Below, in pieces: positions 56,549 through 64,000 of a stretch of DNA of 64,000 nt. A program made the translations under genes and the position numbers. The stretch is taken from IMG/VR virus record IMGVR_UViG_3300027782_000034, positions 1 to 64,000 of that record; one strand, 5' to 3'. This stretch comes from a virus. The number at the start of each line of letters is the position of its first letter. Position 1 is the first letter of the stretch. The notes under the pieces are model-generated. The model was given only the letters and a program-made list of their open reading frames with translations. It did not search any database and had not been told where the DNA came from.

Positions 56549-57121
56549 TTAGTCGTCACTATCGTCACCACCAAAGGCAGCTTCGATATCTTTAAGAGTA
56601 ATTTCCTCACTCTTGCCACGCTTTGCTTTTTTACGAGATGGCTTAGGAGCCTCGTTTAAAACAGCAGTCGCCTCTGGCATATCTACAATAGGTAGAGCTA
56701 CTTCTTCTGGGCTAAGAATAGCTTCTGGGGCTAAGACAACAAAAACTATAGAGTCTGTTTGCTCTCGTGTTAATTCTCCACGACCCACTGACATGTCTAC
56801 AGCAACTTGCAGTTGAGTCACTACATAGTCATAGGCTTTAACTATGATGCGGGTGGCTCCGTCTTCAAATGCAGCTTGTATGGTAGCTAGGCCATAGCAA
56901 CCATCAAGTATCTCCAATTCTACTTCTTTCGGAGGCATCTGAAGCTTAGCAATAAGAGGGACATCTTCTGCAACAAGTGGTCCCATCTCGGCATAATACT
57001 TATTGTTAGAAGAGTTTATACTAGAGGATTGTTGATAAGTAGGAGTAGGAACAATCTCGGGAATAACCTCTGGTTTTCGGTCTCGGTAGTAGTAGTCAGA
57101 AGATCGTAAAGAAGAGTCCAT
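56549..57121 (-). CDS. Hypothetical protein between RNA polymerase genes
   Basis: 190 residues. The first ~45 are Tyr/Ser/Pro-rich; the middle forms a small helical domain (ILDGCYGLATIQAAFEDGAT), and the end is basic then acidic (SRKKAKRGKSEEI ... GGDDSDD). No family recognised. One-base spacing from its upstream neighbour indicates an operon with the two polymerase genes. An accessory polymerase subunit is possible but not supported by motif. Confidence 0.45.
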   Translation of the reverse strand: MDSSLRSSDYYYRDRKPEVIPEIVPTPTYQQSSSINSSNNKYYAEMGPLVAEDVPLIAKLQMPPKEVELEILDGCYGLATIQAAFEDGATRIIVKAYDYVVTQLQVAVDMSVGRGELTREQTDSIVFVVLAPEAILSPEEVALPIVDMPEATAVLNEAPKPSRKKAKRGKSEEITLKDIEAAFGGDDSDD

Positions 57122-57122
57122 A

Positions 57123-57347
57123 TTACACCTGTACTTTAGTAGAAATAACGGTTTCGTTGATACCTAGTTTACGCAAATTATCATTGAAATTAGCATCTTC
57201 ACAATGAGATACCATCACACTAGTAGCACTTCCAAAAAGTGCAGCTACACTTACTGGAGTACCATCTTGCATTCGAACTACAACCTGCGAAGCAGGTATC
57301 CTAAGTGGAGGCTTACCAATACTTTCAATAACCTCCACGATGAACAT
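57123..57347 (-). CDS. Small hypothetical protein between RNA polymerase genes
   Basis: 74 residues, beta-rich N-terminus (MFIVEVIESIGKPPLRIPAS) and short helical end. No motif. One base separates it from the next gene. It is in the size range of small RNA polymerase subunits, though no similarity to omega, delta or epsilon is seen. Confidence 0.45.
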   Translation of the reverse strand: MFIVEVIESIGKPPLRIPASQVVVRMQDGTPVSVAALFGSATSVMVSHCEDANFNDNLRKLGINETVISTKVQV

Positions 57348-57360
57348 ACGCTGAACCCCT

Positions 57361-58083
57361 TTACTTGTTATTATTACGCATTAAAAGAGCAGTAGCCATT
57401 GCAGCTACACTGCCATTTTTATTAGAAGGCTGCTGAGGATAGTAGTCAGCTGATAAACTAAAAGCTGTGCCACTTTCCCACGCTTCAGCAGCCTTGATCG
57501 GAGAAATAGGGGCAATCTGCCCAAGACCGCCACCCGACTTACCATCGGGAGTAGCTGCTGCCAAGCCTGGTCCACCTTGTGCAATCTGGTTTAAATCTTC
57601 GGGTGTTACCACCATATCAGACACAGGCACATGGATACCAAGAGCATCAATAATTTTAGCAAGCATCTTTTTAATTTGTACAATTTCAACATTTATGTCA
57701 ATTTTAGGTTTAAGCCCAGGGCCCGCACCTTGCGGTTGCCCACCACCATTAGCCGACATTGCTTGTTGTACTGCCTGTTGAACCATTGGCATAATTGCTG
57801 CCATTGGGTCCATAGGGGGAGGAGGTGGAGCACCACCACCCATAGAAGGATCCATAGGAGGAGCACCACCGCCCATAGAAGGATCCATAGGAGGAGCACC
57901 ACCCATTGAAGGGTCAGGAGGTGGAGCACCGCCACCCATGGAAGGATCCATAGGAGGAGCACCGCCAGAAGGCATAGGAGCACCCATAGCTGGGTCACCT
58001 GCTGCAACAAATGCATATTTAGATAGATGGCGTTTTCCTACATGTTGTCGGGCCATCTTTAACAATTCCAAATTAACTGCCAT
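57361..58083 (-). CDS. Repeat-rich Gly/Pro/Met protein between RNA polymerase genes
   Basis: I choose the ATG at 58083; the ATG at 58089 lies only 1 base from AAGGAG, too close to be used. The product is 240 residues. Residues ~35-90 are tandem GGAPPMDPSMG units (about five) at bases ~57800-57985. A helical segment follows and then DINVEIVQIKKMLAKIIDAL, a short coiled-coil-like helix. Disordered repeats of this sort suggest a flexible virion or assembly protein. It separates the beta/beta'N and beta'C genes. Confidence 0.5.
   Translation of the reverse strand: MAVNLELLKMARQHVGKRHLSKYAFVAAGDPAMGAPMPSGGAPPMDPSMGGGAPPPDPSMGGAPPMDPSMGGGAPPMDPSMGGGAPPPPPMDPMAAIMPMVQQAVQQAMSANGGGQPQGAGPGLKPKIDINVEIVQIKKMLAKIIDALGIHVPVSDMVVTPEDLNQIAQGGPGLAAATPDGKSGGGLGQIAPISPIKAAEAWESGTAFSLSADYYPQQPSNKNGSVAAMATALLMRNNNK
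57800..57985 (-). repeat. 33-base repeats encoding GGAPPMDPSMG
   Basis: About five imperfect units with conserved GGAGGAGCACC / GGATCC cores on the plus strand, in frame in the protein at 57361-58083. Similar GGGAPPE units occur in the scaffold-like protein at 42541-43740. Confidence 0.8.
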
Positions 58084-58155
58084 AAACATACTCCTTGTGT
58101 GATCTCATCTTATGATTCTAAGTTCTAATCAAAATCTAGGATAGAGATATATTGC

Positions 58156-61100
58156 CTACCCATTTAAAATTCGTACCGGATCGTTGATTGAAATATCTCC
58201 GCGCGCATGTGCTCGCCTTACATCTTGTATGTTCTGAAAAATCCGTACTGGTCGATCAGATTTACGAGAAGGATCTGTACCCATAAACAAACCCCCAATG
58301 TATTCATTAGCAGGGGCATGCATAACAGATTTCATATCCCCTATGCTAAAAAGATTACGACTAGGTAACAAACGATCAAAAGCCTCTTGCCTAGCTTTTT
58401 CCGTACTTGGCACATGATAGTTCATGGTGTCGCCATCAAAGTCAGCACCAAACCCTTTTACAATTAAAGGGCTCACTTGTAAGGTATTTCCTTTAGTCAA
58501 TCTTGGTCTCATTGCCATAATCCCAAACTTATGCAAAACAGGAGCACGACTAATATATACAGGACGATGCTCCATCTCTTCAAGCAAGAACTTGCGTGCT
58601 ACTGGAGTCTTATCTTCTAATTGAGTACGAGCCTGTAGCATAGACATGCCTTGTCGCACCAATCTTCTAGTAACAAATTTCTCATAGACCTTAAATGCCT
58701 TGTCTTCGGGTAGCCCTACCGAGTCCATGTCCAATTCCGGATTTGGAGTAATTACCGCTCGGCCCACATTGTCTACTGTAGAAGAAATCAGTTTACGTTG
58801 CACAATCCCAAACTTAGGACTTGCACCAAACACATTTTTTAAAGCCCCACGAACATTCTTCTCTTGGCTTTTTGCACTAATCGGATCTCCTAGACCAGTC
58901 ACCGCTTTAAATGCTTGATAGGTGGAAAGACGCTCCGATCCCGAAGCCTCTTCCCCTACTTCTTGCTGCATTTTGCTAAAATTCTGATTAGCCTCAAACA
59001 GTTCTTTGTAAAGGTGATTAGCATCGTTAACCAATGGCATGCCGTTGCTCATCAAGCTAACTGGACGAAACATTGGGGGAAGAACTGGAACTTTGGTCAG
59101 CATGTAGTCTGCAGGCTGCAAATTAAGTTTCTGTGCCGATTTAAAATAACCAAGTTTACGAATTGCCTCATCCCGCTGAGCCCCTCTACCCGCCGCAATA
59201 ATAGCCCGAGCTTTAGGAATTTCTGCAGCAGGATTAAGATCTGCTAATGCTTTTTGTAACGCTTTCGTACCGGTTCCATATTTCTCTAAAAATTCTGTGC
59301 CAGCCACAATACCTTCAAACTTTTTCTGTGTTAGCCCAAGCATATGACGGATAGGTTCTTCCATTACTGGGTTAGGTAAAGGTTCGTGCAAACGCATAAA
59401 CGACCATCGAGTGCCACCATGCCCGCCGGTCTTAGCCTTGTCAAACAAGCCACCATTAATCTCTTTAAGCTGGTTGCCCCACTCCACTCCATCGGCACTG
59501 CTAAGCTCACGATCCCCAGCTAAGTTATCGATATCCTTGTCCGTTAATGCCATAATCTGAGTCTGCGTTCCCTGCTTGACTACATTAACACCAGCAGATT
59601 GTAACTGGGCTACAAACTTCTGATAAGCAAAAGGAACCTTAGTAACTTTAGGGTTATACCCCGACATGTACTGCATCCAATACTGATCATTCTTCTGCCT
59701 TCTAACTGTGAAGATATCTTGCAGTGTGTCCGTGGCTCCGTGAGATAGCAAGGCATTAGCATCCATTAGCCCAATACGCTTAGAACCTTCAATGCCACCT
59801 TTGGCTGGGGCATCTTCCATCGTGTAAGCACCACCGCTCCTACCTTGTCCTTTAGACTCAGAAGTATGATGTAGCTTCATAAAGAAACGACTACCAGTTG
59901 CTATATTTTTAATTTTTTGTTCTTTAGATGGGTCTATAATGTCTTCTAAGTCCGACAAACCTTCTTTAGCCAGTTCTTGCATGACCCATTGAGTCATATC
60001 TTTTTTAGTATCAAAATCATCTACTTTAATCGGCATACCACGCTTAGCCGCTATTTTACCTAGAAACAATTCAGACATTTGAGCAGGGTTAGTTCGACTA
60101 ATAATACCAAGAGGGTTAAGCAGCACTTCAAAAGGTAACTTATTTGAATCGTGTGGCATTTCGCTATCTGGAATAATGTCCGCAATAACACCTTTGTCCC
60201 CATAACGACCAGATAACTTATCACCAACTTGCGTTGGAGATTCTGCTTTAACTACAACGACCGGACCCTTCTTACCCATCACCACATCAGTAACAACACC
60301 AGTATCGTGATGCTGCCAAAGTACGGCTGCATCGTTGAACCCGGCTTGACCCTTCTTATGTACCTTGTTGTATGCATTTTCCTTTTGTGTAATCCCTAGT
60401 ACCAAAGGATCTCCAAAATTAACTACTGTGCCTGGTTTGATCACTCCTTGATCATCTATGTTCGCTAATATGTCTTTCTTGAATGTAGCTGGAAATGCTT
60501 GAATAAATTGTCTTTTACCAACTTGTGTTTTGTCATCCACTTCCAGCTCATGCTGATACATATGAGAAGAGGCTGTCTTCTTTGCAAAACTTTCTGAGAT
60601 GACAATTGCATCTTCAAAGTTCTTACCCTGCCATGGGATATAAGCGGTACGTGCATTTGTACCTAAAGCCATTGTTCCTGTCTTGTTTGTAAAGTTAGAA
60701 CTTGCTAACAACTGGTTTGGCTTAAATGTGTCGCCAGGTTGAACTGCAGCGGTTTGATGAAAAAAGGTTTTACGATTAAAAGGAAAGTTGTGATAAAGTT
60801 CGTGCGTTTCCTCGGTTCCATCTTCATTCCGCACTTTAATCTCTTCATCTGTCACGGAGGTAACTGTGCCCCCTTGGGAAGCTCTTAAAGCTCCCATCCC
60901 AGCCGAGTATAGCTCTTCATAACTTTGTTTGCCACCTGTGCGGGGAACCGCTGACTGTACTAAAGGAGCTTCGGGAGAAGCTAAAGGTAATGCTTGTGTA
61001 GTCATACGAGATGCCATAACTAATCGCTGACCCTTTACCTGACTCTTCATAGGGATAACATTGGAAAGAGGATTAAATGCTTCTTCCATGTCAGGAAGCT

Positions 61101-62622
61101 CTAAATCAATGCTTGATTTAGGTACATGTAACATCTTACCGCCACGCATCGCCACTACACGGCCATCTTCGCCTTCTTGGCTTCCGGGAAAACCGACAGT
61201 TAGGTCTGCTACATCTTGAGGAGTTTTAAAAGTCATTTCCCCGTTACGCATATCCTTAAACTGAGCATAGAGCTTACCATCACTTCCCTTACGAGATCCC
61301 CTAGCCAGATAAGTGTCCACCCCAACACGACCCGACTCGGGAGTACGCACAGGATCGACATAACCCAGCATACTTGACTGTACATTTCTGGATTCCATGG
61401 GAATTGCATCCATAGAACCAATACCACCCTCACCTACTCGAGTAACAGACATTGTCTTTTCATAAATGTCTGTAGGATTAATTTCTTCAATAGCTTGTCC
61501 CAGCCCGCTGCCAAGCAAAGCACTTTTCACCTGTTTGTCTAAAGCAGAAGATGGCATTGAGTTTAAATCACCTTTGCCCGACATCTTCCAAAGTAGGTTA
61601 CGTCGTACCCCGCCTTTATCTCGGGCAATACGCTCTGAAAACAAATCTTCTGGACCTACAAATTGCTGAAAGTGAAGTGCATCTCTGTCATCCGGATCCG
61701 CTTCTTTCCTATTAACCTTTATCAGCTTTTTAGTAATGTCCATCAATGTGTCTAGTGTGACACCTGAATGTGGGTTTCCCAGCGTGCGACGATTTACCTC
61801 GGGATCCATTTCCATCTTAGAAAACTTAGCAAGCAATGCTTGTTTTTGTTTTTCTTCTGGCTCAGCTAGTTCTTTAGAAGAAAGAAACATGCCTTTAAGC
61901 CGTGTGTATTCGGATGCATCATCCGAATTGTAATTAGAAGCGAATAGATCTTTACCCCAAGCTTCCTGCGCCTGCTCCGAGGTAACTCCCATAGCTTTTA
62001 ACAAAGGAGTTAATCCAACTGAAGCTTGCCCAACCTTAAGCTTAAATTTGCCTTTCTCGGGATCTAAGAAATAACGCTGTGATACACCTTTCCCAGGCAT
62101 CACATTAACATGGGATTCAATTTCACCATTGTTCCGTGTGCGGGTGTAAACTCCGGGCAATAACCGCTGTTGATTTCTTAGAATGTACTCAGTGCCGTTG
62201 TTGATAAAGGTGCCACGATCCGTCAAGTGAGGCACAGTGGCAAGAACTGATTTCTTAGAAGCGATTACTTGTTGTGTTGCGTTATCCATTAACTCCCAAG
62301 TACCTTCTAGCCTACGTCCTTGGGATCTACCATTAAGAATGGCAGCTTTCTGCTCCTGTTTGCTAGCGGTATCACCATCACGGTAATTTACTCCAGTTAA
62401 ACTAAGCGTATGCCGATCATTAGCCATAGGCTGTAGCTGCTGAGCTGCTTGCAGCACTCTATCGTAGATAATAGATCTGACCTTCTTAGTGTCATGAAAT
62501 TCATGAAAGCTAGGCAATGGAGTTGCGGGTGGCAATGGCTGCATCGGCTGTGCTAAAGGAGGTGTATTCCCTAGCAACGAGAGATTAGAAGAATCAAACA
62601 AATTAGATGAAAGTGGAAGCAT
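58156..62622 (-). CDS. RNA polymerase beta subunit fused to N-terminal half of beta'
   Basis: 1488 residues. Residues ~100-1000 are a full beta subunit: GTFINNGTEYILRNQQRLLP (protrusion/lobe start), SMLGYVDPVRTPES, TAYIPWQGKNFEDAIVISE (661-677), QVGDKLSGRYGDKGV (798-812), LNPLGIISRTNPAQ (835-848) and the C-terminal clamp-side GSKRIGLMDANALLSHGATDT. Residues ~1040-1488 are beta' N-terminal: GGLFDKAKTGGHGG where the zinc ribbon should be, PVLPPMFRPVSL, clamp helices DANHLYKELFEANQNF, PEDKAFKVYEKF, RPVYISRAPVLHKFGIMA and the catalytic GADFDGDTM (Asp at 1394, 1396 and 1398). The four zinc-ribbon Cys are missing. It ends at DPVRILNG, just before beta' residues continued by the gene at 52788-56507. 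Synthesises RNA from DNA; alpha and omega genes are not in this window. Confidence 0.95.
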   Translation of the reverse strand: MLPLSSNLFDSSNLSLLGNTPPLAQPMQPLPPATPLPSFHEFHDTKKVRSIIYDRVLQAAQQLQPMANDRHTLSLTGVNYRDGDTASKQEQKAAILNGRSQGRRLEGTWELMDNATQQVIASKKSVLATVPHLTDRGTFINNGTEYILRNQQRLLPGVYTRTRNNGEIESHVNVMPGKGVSQRYFLDPEKGKFKLKVGQASVGLTPLLKAMGVTSEQAQEAWGKDLFASNYNSDDASEYTRLKGMFLSSKELAEPEEKQKQALLAKFSKMEMDPEVNRRTLGNPHSGVTLDTLMDITKKLIKVNRKEADPDDRDALHFQQFVGPEDLFSERIARDKGGVRRNLLWKMSGKGDLNSMPSSALDKQVKSALLGSGLGQAIEEINPTDIYEKTMSVTRVGEGGIGSMDAIPMESRNVQSSMLGYVDPVRTPESGRVGVDTYLARGSRKGSDGKLYAQFKDMRNGEMTFKTPQDVADLTVGFPGSQEGEDGRVVAMRGGKMLHVPKSSIDLELPDMEEAFNPLSNVIPMKSQVKGQRLVMASRMTTQALPLASPEAPLVQSAVPRTGGKQSYEELYSAGMGALRASQGGTVTSVTDEEIKVRNEDGTEETHELYHNFPFNRKTFFHQTAAVQPGDTFKPNQLLASSNFTNKTGTMALGTNARTAYIPWQGKNFEDAIVISESFAKKTASSHMYQHELEVDDKTQVGKRQFIQAFPATFKKDILANIDDQGVIKPGTVVNFGDPLVLGITQKENAYNKVHKKGQAGFNDAAVLWQHHDTGVVTDVVMGKKGPVVVVKAESPTQVGDKLSGRYGDKGVIADIIPDSEMPHDSNKLPFEVLLNPLGIISRTNPAQMSELFLGKIAAKRGMPIKVDDFDTKKDMTQWVMQELAKEGLSDLEDIIDPSKEQKIKNIATGSRFFMKLHHTSESKGQGRSGGAYTMEDAPAKGGIEGSKRIGLMDANALLSHGATDTLQDIFTVRRQKNDQYWMQYMSGYNPKVTKVPFAYQKFVAQLQSAGVNVVKQGTQTQIMALTDKDIDNLAGDRELSSADGVEWGNQLKEINGGLFDKAKTGGHGGTRWSFMRLHEPLPNPVMEEPIRHMLGLTQKKFEGIVAGTEFLEKYGTGTKALQKALADLNPAAEIPKARAIIAAGRGAQRDEAIRKLGYFKSAQKLNLQPADYMLTKVPVLPPMFRPVSLMSNGMPLVNDANHLYKELFEANQNFSKMQQEVGEEASGSERLSTYQAFKAVTGLGDPISAKSQEKNVRGALKNVFGASPKFGIVQRKLISSTVDNVGRAVITPNPELDMDSVGLPEDKAFKVYEKFVTRRLVRQGMSMLQARTQLEDKTPVARKFLLEEMEHRPVYISRAPVLHKFGIMAMRPRLTKGNTLQVSPLIVKGFGADFDGDTMNYHVPSTEKARQEAFDRLLPSRNLFSIGDMKSVMHAPANEYIGGLFMGTDPSRKSDRPVRIFQNIQDVRRAHARGDISINDPVRILNG

Positions 62623-62642
62623 TCATAAAACTCTAAATAAGA

Positions 62643-63425
62643 TTATACGGCATGCGGAGTAGCGTAAATTTCAGGAGGTTGTGTCAATGCTTGCCGACGT
62701 GCTCTTTCTTCGACAGCCTCTTCCAATATGGCGCGCCTACTATTCTTTTTCATAGCTTTGTTGACCAAGTAGTAACCAGCAGGAACACTAGACAACAACC
62801 AAGTTAAAGCTAGTCCTTTACCAAGCCCAGAAGCATTTGGAAAAGTAGAATTAAATTTGTCAGAAATGGCACCAATAGGATCTAATGCCGCTTTTTGACT
62901 ATATCCAGAAAATGCCTGGTCTAAGCAATCATCAGTTCCTTGCTTGTATGCTCCAAGTAAAGCTTCCTCGTATTTCTTTTTTGAAGATTCAAGCTTTGCT
63001 TTGCTTTCTCGTTCCTTTACTTTGTTTAGCAAAAGATCTACACCTTTCCAGCCACCATAAGCAGCGAGTGGAGCACCTACCACAAGGCTAGGTAAAAAGT
63101 AGTCTAAACCATAAGGAGAAGTCGCTCTAGAATTTGAATCTATTGCATTCTTTTCTTTTGGATATGCTACCGGCATATCAATTACGCGCGGGCCTTTTTT
63201 AGGGTTTCTTGGCCCTTCAAAAAGTCCGGTAACTCCTCTAACTGCAGCTCCAGTTCCTGCTGCAAATGCTACTGCCTTAAGAATAGTTTTAATTGCATCA
63301 GATTGCATTTGTTGATTAACTTGCGTTCTAAGATCATCACCGAGCGCACCAATTGGTGTTGCTGCAGATTTTTCAACTTTAATTTGTTTCAATAACTTTT
63401 TTGCGCTTGTCTTATTCATGTCCAT
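62643..63425 (-). CDS. Hypothetical protein with hydrophobic segments
   Basis: 260 residues. Hydrophobic Gly/Ala-rich segments occur at about residues 45-65, 105-125 and 205-225 (GKGLALTWLLSSVPAGYYL), so a membrane or membrane-inserting virion protein is likely. Its style resembles the gene at 45273-46421. It is placed 20 bases before the RNA polymerase fusion gene. Confidence 0.45.
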   Translation of the reverse strand: MDMNKTSAKKLLKQIKVEKSAATPIGALGDDLRTQVNQQMQSDAIKTILKAVAFAAGTGAAVRGVTGLFEGPRNPKKGPRVIDMPVAYPKEKNAIDSNSRATSPYGLDYFLPSLVVGAPLAAYGGWKGVDLLLNKVKERESKAKLESSKKKYEEALLGAYKQGTDDCLDQAFSGYSQKAALDPIGAISDKFNSTFPNASGLGKGLALTWLLSSVPAGYYLVNKAMKKNSRRAILEEAVEERARRQALTQPPEIYATPHAV

Positions 63426-63429
63426 ATCC

Positions 63430-63804
63430 TTATGGGGTAGAGGAAGAAGGCATCAAGCAGGGATTACCATCTTCTAAGAAATATTCGAGCCACTCTGCGT
63501 AGATGTAATGATGCTTATCTTTCTCTTCTCGCCATCTTTCGATAAACACCAACTGATACCAAGAATTTGCCACACCATCCATGACTTTTAAATAGGCCAA
63601 GTTCTGTTCGTTATCCCCAGTGTAGAAAGTAGCGTTTTTTGGGTCAGCTACTCGTACTAGTCTGTCTTCATACTCTTCGTTGCGGTATAGGGGTGCTTGA
63701 TGTCCTCGGAAAGGCAGACCATCTACATCCGCACGATCCCAAAACAATTGGCCTCGCTCGTTACCTTCTTTTCGGTTGGTAAACTTCACTAAACTATTAG
63801 CCAT
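63430..63804 (-). CDS. Small hypothetical protein
   Basis: 124 residues, a compact mixed alpha/beta protein with many aromatic and charged residues (SWYQLVFIERWREEKDKHHY). No motif recognised. It is 15 bases after the stop of the partial gene at the right edge and 4 bases before the next gene. Confidence 0.45.
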   Translation of the reverse strand: MANSLVKFTNRKEGNERGQLFWDRADVDGLPFRGHQAPLYRNEEYEDRLVRVADPKNATFYTGDNEQNLAYLKVMDGVANSWYQLVFIERWREEKDKHHYIYAEWLEYFLEDGNPCLMPSSSTP

Positions 63805-63819
63805 CTTAGCCTCTTCCGG

Positions 63820-64000
63820 TTACAGGAAAATACGCCCAGTACTCTTACGCTTTGCTTTATAATCTTGTCGTTCTTTCTGCCTTTGCAGCTGCCCAGCCAT
63901 TCTTTCATAAGTTTCTTGCAATTCCTGCCGCTTAATATTATCTACGCCTTGACTGCTTTCTGTGTCTGTAGCTTGGTTAGCAAAGTAGGCAGCAAGACCG
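63820..64000 (-). CDS. C-terminal end of a gene entering from the right edge
   Basis: The final 60 residues are open from base 64000 to TAA at 63820-63822. They are helical and highly charged (RQELQETYERMAGQLQRQKE, then KAKRKSTGRIFL). No family can be named from this fragment; a portal or other virion protein end is possible given the downstream order. Confidence 0.6.
   Translation of the reverse strand, partial: GLAAYFANQATDTESSQGVDNIKRQELQETYERMAGQLQRQKERQDYKAKRKSTGRIFL

Noticed and set aside
56508-58155. Intron or intein as the reason for the split beta'
   Set aside because: The two halves each have their own start/stop, three full genes lie between, and no intein or self-splicing motif was noticed.
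1-64000. tRNA genes, insertion sequences, integrase or attachment sites
   Set aside because: None was seen on reading; intergenic spaces are too short for most of these.

Overview
The window is one long, densely packed block of genes from a large contractile-tailed phage (a myovirus in Caudoviricetes, probably jumbo-sized). Every gene I can support lies on the minus strand, with short spacers or 4-base overlaps and frequent AAGGAG-type ribosome binding sites, so transcription runs from base 64000 towards base 1. The evidence for a phage is a recognisable virion morphogenesis order: prohead protease, scaffold-like protein, decoration protein, major capsid protein, head-tail connectors, tail terminator, sheath, tube, spike, a frameshifted tail-assembly chaperone, a tape measure directly after it, hub, gp25-like and baseplate J-like wedge proteins, then a run of tail fibre or receptor-binding proteins. 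The host cannot be named from the sequence. Portal and terminase were not recognised and may lie beyond base 64000.

Layout in transcription order. (a) 64000-47762: virion-type proteins of unknown role and a two-polypeptide multisubunit RNA polymerase. One 1488-residue protein (58156-62622) carries an entire bacterial-type beta subunit fused to the N-terminal half of beta', including the catalytic ADFDGD motif. A 1239-residue protein (52788-56507) carries the remaining half of beta', including the trigger-loop region, plus about 615 extra low-complexity and helical residues. Three small genes sit between the two halves. (b) 47778-40018: head genes. (c) 39920-38688: a glycosyltransferase with a methyltransferase-like tail. 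(d) 38616-21334: neck, sheath, tube, spike, chaperone, tape measure and hub region. (e) 21325-14808: hub and wedge genes, with a sigma-70-like factor (17718-18455) embedded among them. (f) 14793-11229: an accessory cassette with a matrixin metalloprotease that has an intact cysteine switch, a papain-family cysteine protease and several small membrane-anchored proteins. (g) 11229-1: baseplate periphery, a family of related Cys-rich tail proteins and a collagen-like protein with at least 69 perfect Gly-Pro-Gln triplets that runs off the left edge.

The most unusual content is the transcription set: a beta/beta'N fusion plus a separate beta'C, both apparently without the usual beta' zinc sites, and a sigma-like protein that keeps sigma architecture but lacks the region-2.3 aromatic residues used for promoter melting. 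All of this lies inside the virion-gene block, which fits (but does not prove) a polymerase that is packaged or drives late genes. The second notable item is the pair of protease families more familiar from animals and plants next to the baseplate genes. The third is a clear programmed -1 frameshift site (CCCAAATTTT) joining the two chaperone reading frames. Hairpins resembling terminators follow the capsid, tube, sheath and small head genes and suggest separately tuned high-expression units. No tRNA, CRISPR array, insertion sequence or origin was seen, and no gap over 300 bases lacks a gene.
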